Source: an uncultured Pelagibacteraceae bacterium
GTDB lineage: Bacteria > Pseudomonadota > Alphaproteobacteria > Pelagibacterales > Pelagibacteraceae
Direction of reading: 5' to 3'
Assembly (NCBI GenBank): GCA_902572515.1
Contig: CACGGJ010000005.1
Location: 1 to 59,799 of the forward strand
DNA: 59,799 nt
Made by a program: the position numbers and the translations under genes. Positions within the stretch are counted from its first letter, which is position 1. Every line of letters begins with the position of its first letter. Below, in pieces: positions 10,112 through 18,562 of the stretch. Below the pieces are notes generated by a model. It saw only the letters and a list, made by a program, of their open reading frames with translations. It ran no database searches and had not been told where the DNA came from.

Positions 10112-11206
10112 TTAAATTAGTAGAAGGATTGAAGAAACTAAAATTAACCCACCAATAATCGCTAGTAATATTTTTTTTGATTTAAAAATTTGATACAAAT
10201 TATTTTTCTTAATGGTTAATGTACTTAGATCTTCATTGCTAGTTATAAAACCATCGTTTCTTCCAATTTTAAGAAATTTATTTTTTCTCTCACTCATTAT
10301 TTCTTCTGAGGATAATTCATCAAAATAATTTAAATTTTTTGTTAAAGTTCGCCTGACATTGTTTAATATTATATCTCTATCTCTGTGTGCACCGCCTAAA
10401 GGTTCGTCAATTATTTCATCTATAACTTTTAAATTTAATAAATCTTTAGCTGAAAGCTTCATAGCTTTTGCAGCATCAAGCATTTTTTTCGGATCTCTCC
10501 AAAGAATAGTTGCGCATCCCTCTGGAGATATTACTGAATAAATTGCATTTTCTAACATAAGAACTTTGTTTGAAGAGGCTAATGCTATTGCTCCTCCAGA
10601 ACCACCCTCACCTATAATTATTGCAATTGTTGGAACCTTTAGTTCCATACAGCACTCAATTGATTTCGCAATTGCTTCTGCTTGACCTCTTTCTTCAGCA
10701 CCAACTCCCGGATATGCTCCTGGAGTATCAATAAAAGAAATTATCGGAATATTAAATTTATTTGCCAAGTTCATTAACCTTATGGTTTTTCTATAACCCT
10801 CAGGCCTCATCATTCCAAAATTTCTCTCAATTCTGCTATCTAAATCTTCTCCTTTTTCTTGACCTATTACTAATACAGATTTTCCATTAAATTTTGCAAA
10901 TCCAGTTAAAACTGATTTATCCTCGCCGTAATATCTATCTCCAGATAGTGAGATAAAGTCATCAAATAAATTATCGATAAAAAATTTTGCTTTTGGTCTA
11001 TCTTCGTGACGAGCAACCATAGTAGTTTGCCAAGGATCTAGATTGGAGTAAATATTTTTCAATTTTTCATCTATTTCATTTTGAGTACTTGAAATTTTTT
11101 GTGTATCCACCTCAGACAATCCCTCTTGATTGTAGGGATCTTTTAATTTTTCTAGTTCATTTTCTAAATCTTTAATTTCTGTTTCAAAATTTAGGTAATT
11201 TTTCAT
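10112..11206 (-). CDS. accA: Acetyl-CoA carboxylase carboxyltransferase subunit alpha, with C-terminal membrane helix
   Basis: With AccD it forms the carboxyltransferase that moves CO2 from biotin to acetyl-CoA, giving malonyl-CoA. The first 320 residues align with the known family: helical N-terminus, DRPKAKFFIDNLFDDF, the crotonase-fold core with FIDTPGAYPGVGAEERGQ near 157-174 and GEGGSGGAIAL near 198-208, and the ending YFDELSSEEI. E. coli AccA (319 residues) stops shortly after this point. Here about 40 more residues follow in the same frame, a polar linker and then an uninterrupted hydrophobic run ILLAIIGGLILVSSILLLI at 346-364, ending at the stop. This would be a C-terminal membrane anchor, not a feature of the classical soluble enzyme. 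accD lies near 32 kb. Confidence 0.95.
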   Translation of the reverse strand: MKNYLNFETEIKDLENELEKLKDPYNQEGLSEVDTQKISSTQNEIDEKLKNIYSNLDPWQTTMVARHEDRPKAKFFIDNLFDDFISLSGDRYYGEDKSVLTGFAKFNGKSVLVIGQEKGEDLDSRIERNFGMMRPEGYRKTIRLMNLANKFNIPIISFIDTPGAYPGVGAEERGQAEAIAKSIECCMELKVPTIAIIIGEGGSGGAIALASSNKVLMLENAIYSVISPEGCATILWRDPKKMLDAAKAMKLSAKDLLNLKVIDEIIDEPLGGAHRDRDIILNNVRRTLTKNLNYFDELSSEEIMSERKNKFLKIGRNDGFITSNEDLSTLTIKKNNLYQIFKSKKILLAIIGGLILVSSILLLI

Positions 11207-11281
11207 AATTTACTTATAGCGGATGGTTAAAATACAAAAAAGGCAATAAAATGATTGTAAATAGAGTGTAATTCTTATTAA

Positions 11282-11309
11282 TTGACTTAATTCTTTTAAC
11301 AGATACAAA
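11282..11309 (+). promoter_or_regulatory. Candidate sigma-70 promoter of the glycine riboswitch-glcB transcript
   Basis: A TTGACT box at 11282-11287 is followed after 16 bp by TACAAA at 11304-11309 (5 of 6 and 4 of 6 matches to TTGACA/TATAAT). Transcription from here would start at about 11316, exactly where the first riboswitch helix begins, which supports the assignment. Confidence 0.5.
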
Positions 11310-11313
11310 TTAA

Positions 11314-11460
11314 TCATCGGGAGAGACTATTTATAGCGCCGAAGGAGCAACCACCCCGGAAACTCTCAGGCAAAAGGACCGATTAAAGCATAACACTCTG
11401 GAAAGAGATTGATTTCCGCCGAAGGAGTAAAACTCTCAGGCAAAAATACAGATGGGGTAC
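11314..11460 (+). ncRNA. Tandem glycine riboswitch (two aptamers) controlling malate synthase
   Basis: Two copies of the glycine aptamer core lie in tandem. The first spans about 11316-11383 and is closed by ATCGG/CCGAT; the second spans about 11393-11456. Both contain the hallmark blocks GCCGAAGGAG and AAACTCTCAGGCAAAA, joined by a short linker of about 10 nt. The family binds glycine and usually controls glycine cleavage genes. Here it precedes glcB with only 13 nt to the start codon, so there is no room for a separate terminator and control is probably at translation initiation. The same riboswitch-malate synthase pairing is known from SAR11, where it was described as glycine-activated and linked to the group's need for glycine or serine. 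Confidence 0.95.
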
Positions 11461-11473
11461 GAATTTAAGTGCT

Positions 11474-13648
11474 ATGCAAGAAAAATACATTAAAATTAAT
11501 AATTTAAAAGTCTCTGAAAAGCTATCAAACTTTGTAAATGATGAATTATTAAAGAATACAAATTTATCTTCAGAAAATTTTTGGTCGGGTATGGAAAAAA
11601 CCCTAGATGAGCTTGCACCAAAAAATAAAGAATTAATTAAATTTAGAGAAAATTTACAAAATAAAATTGATGATTGGCATATCAAAAATAAAGGGAAAGA
11701 ATTTAATTCAAATGAGTATAAAAAATTTTTATTAGAAATTGGTTATTTAAAAAATGAGGGGCCTGATTTTAAAATAGAAACTGAAAATGTTGATGAAGAA
11801 ATTGCAATTATAGCAGGACCTCAGTTGGTTGTGCCTGTGATGAATGCGAGATATGCATTAAATGCTGCGAATGCAAGATGGATGAGTTTATATGATAGTC
11901 TTTATGGTACGGATGTAATTGAACAGTCTGAAGATAGTGTGTCTGAAAGATATGACCCTCTAAGAGGTGAAATGGTTATAAAATATGGGAGAGATTTTTT
12001 AGATAAGTACTTTCCGTTAGCTGGATTGAGTTGGAATAAAATTACAAGTTTTGCTGTAAAATATGGGAAATTAAAAGTTTTAAAAGGTGCGGATATTTTT
12101 GATTTGGAGGACGAAAATAAATTTGTTGGACATAGAGGTGAAAGTGATAATCCATCCGCAATTATTCTAAAAAATAATAATTTACATATTGAAATTTTAA
12201 AAGACTCGAGAGCTTTTGCTGCCCAACAAGATCATGCAGGTATTAGTGACATAATACTAGAGTCAGCAGTGTCAACAATTTGTGATAATGAAGATAGTGT
12301 AGCAGCAGTAGACTCAGAGGATAAAATTATTTGTTACCGAAATTGGCTAGGTCTTATGAAAGGAGACCTTAAGTCAAAATTTGAAAAAGAAGGAAAATTA
12401 TTTGAGAGAAAATTAAATCCACACAGAAGCTACATCTCAAAAGATGGCAAAGGTTTAAAGTTACATGGTAGGAGTTTATTACTTGTAAGAAACGTTGGTC
12501 ATTTAATGACTAACCCTTCAATTTTATTAAGTGATGGAAGTGAAATACCTGAGGGTATTATGGATGCATTTATAACAACGGCAGCTGCGCTACACGATAT
12601 TAAAAACAAAAATAATTCAAGAACTGGATCGGTTTATATTGTAAAGCCTAAAATGCATGGTCCAGACGAGACAGCATTTACAGATTTAATTTTTTCTAAA
12701 GTTGAAGAAGTTCTAAATTTACCCAAGTATACTTGTAAGATTGGAATTATGGATGAAGAAAGACGAACATCAGCAAATTTAAAAGAGTGTATTAGAAGTC
12801 TTAAAAATAGAGTTTTTTTTATCAATACTGGTTTCTTAGATAGAACTGGTGATGAAATGCATACATCAATGGAAGCTGGTCCTATGATTAAAAAAGGTGA
12901 CATGAAATCATCTAAATGGATTACTGCTTACGAAAATAATAATGTTGATATTGGTTTAAGTTGTGGGTTTTCTGGTAAAGCTCAAATTGGAAAAGGAATG
13001 TGGGCAATGCCAGATAAAATGAAAGATATGATGGAACAAAAAACAGGACACTTAAAAGCAGGAGCAAACTGCGCATGGGTTCCTTCTCCAACAGCAGCTG
13101 CATTACATGCTTTACATTATCATGAAATAAATATTTTCAATGAACAAAAAAAATTAATTGATAGAGAGCCAGCTAAGCTTGATGATCTCTTAACAATCCC
13201 AATAGCAGACAGACCAAATTGGTCTGTGGAGGATATAAACAAAGAAATTTCTAATTCAGCACAAACCTTATTGGGTTATGTTGTAAGATGGGTAGATCAA
13301 GGTGTGGGTTGTTCAAAAGTTCCTGATATTAATAATATTGGCTTGATGGAAGACAGAGCCACTCTTAGAATTTCGTCCCAACATATAGCAAACTGGATTC
13401 ATCATGGAATTACAACAAAAATACAAGTAACTGAAATAATGAAAGAGATGGCTAAAATAGTAGATGACCAAAACAAAGATGATCCACTATATGTTAAAAT
13501 GAGTGGTGATTATGAAAACTCAATAGCGTTTCAAACGGCGTGTGATTTAGTTTTTAAAGGTAAAGAGCAACCTTCAGGTTATACTGAACCATTACTTCAC
13601 ATAAATAGGTTAAAAAAAAAATCTAATCTGAGTTCGAAACCAAATTAG
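11474..13648 (+). CDS. glcB: Malate synthase G
   Basis: It condenses glyoxylate with acetyl-CoA to malate, feeding two-carbon compounds such as glycolate, or glycine-derived glyoxylate, into central metabolism. Length (724) matches the single-chain G isoform. The family features are visible: an AGPQLVVPVMNARYALNAANARWMS-like block early in the protein (about 115-140), the GRSLLLVRNVGHLM segment near 330-345, KMHGPDE near 393, and the TGFLDRTGDEMHTSMEAGPM block near 452-471, followed by GKGMWAMPD. It sits directly behind the tandem glycine riboswitch and is probably monocistronic. Its 3' end overlaps the convergent recR gene by 26 bp. Confidence 0.97.
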   Translation: MQEKYIKINNLKVSEKLSNFVNDELLKNTNLSSENFWSGMEKTLDELAPKNKELIKFRENLQNKIDDWHIKNKGKEFNSNEYKKFLLEIGYLKNEGPDFKIETENVDEEIAIIAGPQLVVPVMNARYALNAANARWMSLYDSLYGTDVIEQSEDSVSERYDPLRGEMVIKYGRDFLDKYFPLAGLSWNKITSFAVKYGKLKVLKGADIFDLEDENKFVGHRGESDNPSAIILKNNNLHIEILKDSRAFAAQQDHAGISDIILESAVSTICDNEDSVAAVDSEDKIICYRNWLGLMKGDLKSKFEKEGKLFERKLNPHRSYISKDGKGLKLHGRSLLLVRNVGHLMTNPSILLSDGSEIPEGIMDAFITTAAALHDIKNKNNSRTGSVYIVKPKMHGPDETAFTDLIFSKVEEVLNLPKYTCKIGIMDEERRTSANLKECIRSLKNRVFFINTGFLDRTGDEMHTSMEAGPMIKKGDMKSSKWITAYENNNVDIGLSCGFSGKAQIGKGMWAMPDKMKDMMEQKTGHLKAGANCAWVPSPTAAALHALHYHEINIFNEQKKLIDREPAKLDDLLTIPIADRPNWSVEDINKEISNSAQTLLGYVVRWVDQGVGCSKVPDINNIGLMEDRATLRISSQHIANWIHHGITTKIQVTEIMKEMAKIVDDQNKDDPLYVKMSGDYENSIAFQTACDLVFKGKEQPSGYTEPLLHINRLKKKSNLSSKPN

Positions 13649-14234
13649 ATCGATTTTTAAAAGCAGAAAATAAAGTCCCATCATCTAGACTTTCAATCTC
13701 TCCTCCTACTGGTAAACCTTGTGCTAATTTAGTAATTTTAACATTTAAATTTTTTAAACTATCTTGAATATAATATGCAGTTGTTTGACCTTCTACAGTT
13801 GCACTAGTTGCAAGAATTACCTCTTCAATTTTATCTCTATTAACTCTTTCAACTAATGAGTTAATTAACAAATCTTCTTTTCTTTGGCCAACTGAAGAAA
13901 TTGTCCCTCCTAAAATATGAAAATAGCCCTGAAATATATTTGAATTTTCAATCGACCATTGATCTGCAATATCCTCTACTACACAAATTTTATTATATTT
14001 TTCTTTTGTGTTCTCACAATTTAGGCATCCATTTGAATTTGACTTTAATGCACCACATGAATTGCATCTAACTACATTTTTATAAACTTGCGCCAATGTA
14101 TTTGCCATAGGTTTTACAAGTTCGTCACGATTATTTATTAATTTTAAAACAATTCTTTTTGCTGATTTGGGACCTAAACCTGGAAGTTTTGAAATTAATT
14201 TAATTAATTCTTCTATCTCACTGATATTTTGCAT
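13623..14234 (-). CDS. recR: Recombination mediator protein RecR
   Basis: RecR works with RecO and RecF to load RecA on gapped DNA. The 203-residue protein has the helix-hairpin-helix LPGLGPKSAKR at about 17-27, a complete four-cysteine zinc finger (Cys57, Cys60, Cys70, Cys73) and a Toprim domain starting at ICVVEDIADQW near 83-93, ending with VGGEIESLDDGTL. Length is typical. It follows ybaB by 3 bp in the conserved dnaX-ybaB-recR order. The last 26 bp overlap glcB on the other strand. Confidence 0.97.
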   Translation of the reverse strand: MQNISEIEELIKLISKLPGLGPKSAKRIVLKLINNRDELVKPMANTLAQVYKNVVRCNSCGALKSNSNGCLNCENTKEKYNKICVVEDIADQWSIENSNIFQGYFHILGGTISSVGQRKEDLLINSLVERVNRDKIEEVILATSATVEGQTTAYYIQDSLKNLNVKITKLAQGLPVGGEIESLDDGTLFSAFKNRSNLVSNSD

Positions 14235-14237
14235 CTA

Positions 14238-14555
14238 TTATAAAGGCCATTTAAAACCAGGAATTCCAAAACCTCCAGTTGCTTTTGAAATTTCCTCAGT
14301 TGTTTTTGATTTAAGTTGAGATTTAGCACTATTATGTGCTGCAACAATTAAATCTTCAATTATGGTTTTGTCCTCTTTCATAATTTCATCAGATAACTTT
14401 ATTGTTTGCATCTCTCCCTCTCCATCCAAAGTTATCTTTACAGAATTTGAACCCGAAACTCCTTCAACTCTAATTTCCTTAATCTTTTGTTGGCTTTCTT
14501 TCATTTTTGCCTCAAGTTCTTTTGCTTTATCTAAAATTTTACTAAAATCAGTCAT
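14238..14555 (-). CDS. YbaB/EbfC family nucleoid-associated protein
   Basis: This small DNA-binding protein family forms dimers that bind the nucleoid; the gene almost always lies between dnaX and recR, as here. The protein has an N-terminal coiled helix rich in K/E (about 5-30), the V-E-G-x-S-G-S-N-x-V-K-I-T-L-D-G strand block and the C-terminal GGFGIPGFKWPL. The ATG at 14555 is chosen because a GGAG Shine-Dalgarno lies 7-8 nt upstream and gives the usual MTDFSKIL start (105 residues); an in-frame ATG at 14567 would add four residues. The chosen start overlaps the end of dnaX by 8 bp, suggesting translational coupling. Confidence 0.93.
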   Translation of the reverse strand: MTDFSKILDKAKELEAKMKESQQKIKEIRVEGVSGSNSVKITLDGEGEMQTIKLSDEIMKEDKTIIEDLIVAAHNSAKSQLKSKTTEEISKATGGFGIPGFKWPL

Positions 14556-16203
14556 TATCAACTCCATCTTTGTTTGAATTTACATCTATTAATTCGGCAT
14601 CAGGAAATTTATCAATCACACTTTTAAATATTTCTGAATTTTTCATTTCATCCATTAACTGTTTTTTTACATTTTTTTCTTTATCTTTTAGTGACATTTG
14701 CCCTTTTAATTTACTAAACGTAATAATCCATCTTTCACCGGTCCATTCAAAAAGCTTTGATGATAAATCTTTTACAAAATCTTTATCTAAACTTTCATTA
14801 AAAGATATTTCAATTCTATTTTTTTCAAATTTTACAAGGTTTACATTTTTTTCTAACTCATATTTAAGTTTGATCTCTTTTTTTTTTGAACAAGTTTTAA
14901 TTAAATCCTCAAATGCATTTATATTAATTTTATTTTCTGCTTTAATTTCTGTCTGAACTTCTGGTTTGATTTTTTCTTCCTGTGCAACATTCTTAATTTG
15001 ATTTATTGTTTTAGAAGTTAATTCAGTTTCTGTATTCTTTACAAAATTTTCACTTTTCAAGTGAGCCTCAACATTTTGAATTTTATTTTCAGATTTTACA
15101 GAACTTAAATGCATTAGTCTTATTAAGAACATCTCAATTGAAAGGTGTTGATTAGAAACTATGTCTATCTCTTCTAGTGAGGAGATTGCAAACTGCCAGA
15201 ACAATATTAATACTTCAGAATCTATTTGATTTGATAAATTTTTAATTTTAGAAAATTCTTCATCATTTAATGAAAAGTTTGTACTTTCTAAAGTTAAAGA
15301 ATTAATATTTTTAAAGTAGTAAAGTAACTCTAAGAAATCATTAATAAAAACCTTTGGTTCGACACCTTGGTCATAAATTTTTCTATAAATACTTATTACT
15401 TTTGTTTCTTCACCTTTTAAAATTAACTCAAACAAATCGATTAATTGCGATTTATCAAAATACCCAAAAATTTTCTGAGCTGAATTTAAGTCTAATTCTT
15501 TTCCTTCATCCAAACTTAATAGTGCTCTATCCAGCAACGATAAAGAATCTCTAACAGAGCCCTCAGAAATTTTTACTATAAGTTTTAAAGCATCGTCTGT
15601 TATTTTTCCATTTTCTTGGTCCTTAATTTTTTTAATAAACTCCAATAATTCTGAGGATTTAATTCTAGATAGATCAAATCTTTGACATCTAGATACGACT
15701 GTAATTGGAATTTTTTTAATTTCTGTAGTTGCAAAAATAAATTTTAGATATTCTGGTGGTTCCTCTAAAGTTTTTAATAAAGCATTAAATGCTTGTTTGC
15801 TTAACATATGAACTTCATCAATAATGAAAATTTTATATTTAGCCGAGGTCGGTCCATATCTTGAAAATTCGATTAAATCTCTTACGTCATCTACACCGGT
15901 TTTGCTTGCCGCATCCATTTCAAGCACATCTATATGACTAGACTCACTTATAGATTTACAGCTTTCACAAAAGTTTTCTTTACATAAATTATCGATACCA
16001 TTTGAACAATTAAGTCCTTTTGCAACAATTCGTGCTGTTGTGGTTTTTCCTATTCCTCTTATTCCAGTGAACAAATATGCATTAGGTATTTTGTCAGCTT
16101 TTATAGAATTGGTAATAGTTTCAGCAACAACCTCTTGACCAATAAGATCATCAAAAGTTTGTGGTCTATATTTAAGCGCTAATACTTTTGAGTTATTATT
16201 CAT
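14548..16203 (-). CDS. dnaX: DNA polymerase III subunits gamma and tau
   Basis: DnaX is the motor of the clamp loader and organises the replisome. The 551-residue protein has Walker A TGIRGIGKTT at about 46-55, a four-cysteine zinc site (Cys66, Cys74, Cys79, Cys82), Walker B IIDEVHM near 128-134, sensor SRCQRFDL near 170-177 and the ATPase lid, all in the first 240 residues. After the oligomerisation domain comes a K/E-rich linker (about 370-430) and a tau-type C-terminal domain. No strong slippery site for gamma production was identified. The gene is preceded by the SRP RNA on the same strand, with only 10 nt between the RNA's closing helix and the start codon, and followed by ybaB and recR. 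Confidence 0.97.
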   Translation of the reverse strand: MNNNSKVLALKYRPQTFDDLIGQEVVAETITNSIKADKIPNAYLFTGIRGIGKTTTARIVAKGLNCSNGIDNLCKENFCESCKSISESSHIDVLEMDAASKTGVDDVRDLIEFSRYGPTSAKYKIFIIDEVHMLSKQAFNALLKTLEEPPEYLKFIFATTEIKKIPITVVSRCQRFDLSRIKSSELLEFIKKIKDQENGKITDDALKLIVKISEGSVRDSLSLLDRALLSLDEGKELDLNSAQKIFGYFDKSQLIDLFELILKGEETKVISIYRKIYDQGVEPKVFINDFLELLYYFKNINSLTLESTNFSLNDEEFSKIKNLSNQIDSEVLILFWQFAISSLEEIDIVSNQHLSIEMFLIRLMHLSSVKSENKIQNVEAHLKSENFVKNTETELTSKTINQIKNVAQEEKIKPEVQTEIKAENKININAFEDLIKTCSKKKEIKLKYELEKNVNLVKFEKNRIEISFNESLDKDFVKDLSSKLFEWTGERWIITFSKLKGQMSLKDKEKNVKKQLMDEMKNSEIFKSVIDKFPDAELIDVNSNKDGVDND

Positions 16204-16213
16204 ATATCTATAA

Positions 16214-16297
16214 GGAGACTAGAACCTGAATAACTGTCTCTACGACTGCTTCCGTTAAGATCTGGTCGGGTTCAAGCAGCATCCACCTCTAGCCTCC
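16214..16297 (-). ncRNA. ffs: Signal recognition particle RNA (small bacterial, 4.5S type)
   Basis: Read on the minus strand, the 84-nt segment begins GGAGGCTAGAG and ends TTCTAGTCTCC; these ends pair over 11 positions with G-U wobbles. The interior has the SRP core GACCAGATC followed by GGAAGCAGTC, the asymmetric loop that binds Ffh. The apical loop reads TCT-TAAC-GGA, giving a UAAC tetraloop in place of the usual GGAA. With Ffh the RNA targets inner-membrane proteins to SecYEG. It sits between pheA and dnaX on the same strand, the position seen in many Alphaproteobacteria. Boundaries are set from the terminal helix. Confidence 0.9.
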
Positions 16298-16343
16298 AAA
16301 TCTATTATAGCAGTTAAAATTTCTAATCTACAAGAAAAGATTC

Positions 16344-17180
16344 TTATTTATTTTGTCTCAAACTATCAGCTTCAAAAACACCTAGAACGTGAAAATCCTC
16401 ACAATGCAGGCCCAGCTCTTCAAGAGATTTTTGAACTTTTGAGTCTTCAATATGTCCATCTAAATCACATAAGAAAAAATAAGAATCGAAACTATTTTTT
16501 TCTGGATAACTTTGTAGTTTAGTTAAATTTACACCATTAATAGCAAAACCTCCTAGTGATTGATAGAGAGCAGCTGGCTTACTTTTCAGTTTAAATAAAA
16601 AAGAGGTTATATAAGTTTTGTTTTTAAATTCTGGTTGAGAAATATTTTTCCCCATAACTAAAAACCTTGTCAAATTTCCACTTTCGTTTTCTATATTTTT
16701 TTTAATTACTTCCAAGCCATAAATTTCAGCACTTAATGAGGATGCTATGGCTGATTGCTTAATATCTTTTGTTTTAGAAATCATTTCAGCAGATCCAGCA
16801 GTATCTGCTCTAATATGTTCTGCTAATTTATTTTCTTTTATAAATTTTGAACACTGGGACAATCCTTGTGCGTGTGAATATACTTCTTTGATATCTTTTA
16901 ATTTAGCACCAGGTTGTCCTAATAAGTTGTGTTCAATTTTTTGAAAATGCTCTTTATAAATATTTAGCCTATGTTTAAATATTAAATATTCAATTCCAAT
17001 ATTACCAGTAATTCTATTTGATTCAGGAATTATAATTCTGCTATTTGTCTCTTCGGATGCTTTGTTAAAACAATCATCAAAAGTTTTACAGGGTAATATT
17101 TCTGCTTTAGGATCAATAGAAAGCGCTGCTAAATGAGAATATGCACCAAAGGTTCCCTGAAAATAAATTTTACTCATCAA
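16344..17180 (-). CDS. pheA: Prephenate dehydratase
   Basis: It converts prephenate to phenylpyruvate for phenylalanine synthesis. The 278-residue protein is the monofunctional type without a chorismate mutase domain. It opens with the family start IYFQGTFGAYSHLAA (5-19), has the IIPESNRITGNIG substrate block near 49-62, and the catalytic-region motif NLTRFLVMG near 167-175. The last 90 residues form an ACT domain (KPAALYQSLGGFAINGVNLTKL), the usual site of phenylalanine feedback. The start overlaps the end of kdsB by 4 bp (ATGA type). About 45 bp separate its stop from the SRP RNA. Confidence 0.95.
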   Translation of the reverse strand: MMSKIYFQGTFGAYSHLAALSIDPKAEILPCKTFDDCFNKASEETNSRIIIPESNRITGNIGIEYLIFKHRLNIYKEHFQKIEHNLLGQPGAKLKDIKEVYSHAQGLSQCSKFIKENKLAEHIRADTAGSAEMISKTKDIKQSAIASSLSAEIYGLEVIKKNIENESGNLTRFLVMGKNISQPEFKNKTYITSFLFKLKSKPAALYQSLGGFAINGVNLTKLQSYPEKNSFDSYFFLCDLDGHIEDSKVQKSLEELGLHCEDFHVLGVFEADSLRQNK

Positions 17181-17908
17181 TTCTTATATTCCATTATTTT
17201 TTTTAAGGCTAGATAATCTTCCTCTGTATCTATCCCTATTGGAGATGACTTTGCAAGTGAAACATTAATATCAATATTATTATCTAATGCTCTTAGTTGC
17301 TCTAACCGATTTTCTATTTCATTTTTGGATTGATTCAAGTGAACAAATTTTTCAAGACAATCTCTCGAATAACAATAAATTCCAATATGGTGATAAATAT
17401 TTTCTATCTGCTCAGATTTTCTTAAAAAGGATACTGCCTTTGGAAAATGATCTCCTTCTAGGCTGTTTTCAGTGATGACCTTAACAATATTAACATTCTT
17501 GAGGTTTTTATTATCTTTTATTTTTGCGGCAAGAGTTCCTAAATTAGAATTGTTTTTTACCATTTTGTCATTCAAACTTTTTATATCATCAATCTCGATT
17601 GCTGGTTCGTCACCTTGTAAATTCATAATGAAATCAACATCTATAATATTTGATTTTTTAAGTGCCTCATGAATTCTATCTGTGCCTGTCTTATGTTTAT
17701 TGCTAGTTAAAATAGCATTAAAACCATTGCTTCTTACATCGTCAATAATTTCCTGGTCCTCTGTGGCTACAATCACATCTCCAATATTAGCCTCCTCTGC
17801 TTTTTTAGATACATGTGAAATAATTGATAAACCATTTATTTTAAGCAAAGGTTTACCGGGCAGCCTGGTAGCGGACATTCTAGATGGTATAATTACTAAA
17901 GTTTTCAT
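17177..17908 (-). CDS. kdsB: 3-deoxy-manno-octulosonate cytidylyltransferase
   Basis: KdsB activates Kdo as CMP-Kdo, the sugar donor for the inner core of lipopolysaccharide. The 243-residue protein shows the nucleotidyltransferase start IPSRMSATRLPGKPL (8-22), ATEDQEI near 49-55, FMNLQGDEPAI near 93-103 and the Y-x-H-x-G-I-Y segment near 172-178. Length is normal. It is the first gene of the kdsB-pheA pair and is divergent from the cytochrome c gene, with 114 bp between starts. kdsD, lptC and lptB near 23-25 kb belong to the same envelope function. Confidence 0.96.
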   Translation of the reverse strand: MKTLVIIPSRMSATRLPGKPLLKINGLSIISHVSKKAEEANIGDVIVATEDQEIIDDVRSNGFNAILTSNKHKTGTDRIHEALKKSNIIDVDFIMNLQGDEPAIEIDDIKSLNDKMVKNNSNLGTLAAKIKDNKNLKNVNIVKVITENSLEGDHFPKAVSFLRKSEQIENIYHHIGIYCYSRDCLEKFVHLNQSKNEIENRLEQLRALDNNIDINVSLAKSSPIGIDTEEDYLALKKIMEYKN

Positions 17909-18022
17909 TATATTTTCAAATTATTATACTCATTAAACAACTGTAGAGGCAAATTTATACATTAAATTTTAGCTTTTTTTTAATTTATCATGTTATACGT
18001 TCACTACAAAATTTAGAAAAAA

Positions 18023-18562
18023 ATGGATTCTTTCGAAATAAATAAAATAGTTGCTGCAGTCTTAATGGTTGCCCTGCTTGTTATCGGTATTGGAAAATTA
18101 TCTGATGTAATATTCCATGTAGAGAAGCCCAAAACACCTGGTTATTCAGTTGAAGTAGAAGCTGCAACTACTGTTTCCACAACCAGCTCAAGCACTACGT
18201 CAGATAAAATTGATATATCAGCATTAATGGCAATGGGAGATATTGCTCATGGTGAAAAAGTTTTTAAAAAATGTGCAGCTTGTCATTCAATTGTTAAAGG
18301 AGGAAAGAATGCTATAGGTCCAGCACTATATAATGTTGTGGGAAGAAAAGTTGGAGCCATTGAAGACTACAAATATTCCAAAGCGTTAGCTGCATATGAT
18401 AAGAATTGGACTTTTGAAGAATTGAATGGATTTTTAATAAAACCTGCTAAATGGATAAAGGGAACAAAGATGGCATATGCAGGTCTTAGAAAAGAAAAAG
18501 ATAGAGCCTCTGTTATAAAATATCTAAATGAGAATTCAGACAGTCCTTTGCCGCTACCTTAA
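18023..18562 (+). CDS. Membrane-anchored c-type cytochrome
   Basis: The 179-residue protein has an uncleaved N-terminal membrane helix (about 9-31), a Thr/Ser-rich linker (about 48-61) that lets the domain swing in the periplasm, and one class I cytochrome c domain. The heme attachment site CAACH is at 84-88 and the distal methionine ligand is probably Met150 in GTKMAYAG. This layout matches alphaproteobacterial cytochromes of the CycM/c552 type, which carry electrons from the bc1 complex to terminal oxidase. It is probably monocistronic; the last 9 bp overlap the convergent argF gene. Confidence 0.93.
   Translation: MDSFEINKIVAAVLMVALLVIGIGKLSDVIFHVEKPKTPGYSVEVEAATTVSTTSSSTTSDKIDISALMAMGDIAHGEKVFKKCAACHSIVKGGKNAIGPALYNVVGRKVGAIEDYKYSKALAAYDKNWTFEELNGFLIKPAKWIKGTKMAYAGLRKEKDRASVIKYLNENSDSPLPLP

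Noticed and set aside
10112..10250. AccA tail as a frameshift into non-coding sequence
   Set aside because: The extension follows in the same frame after a complete family domain and ends in a clean hydrophobic helix with a normal stop, so no shift is needed to explain it.
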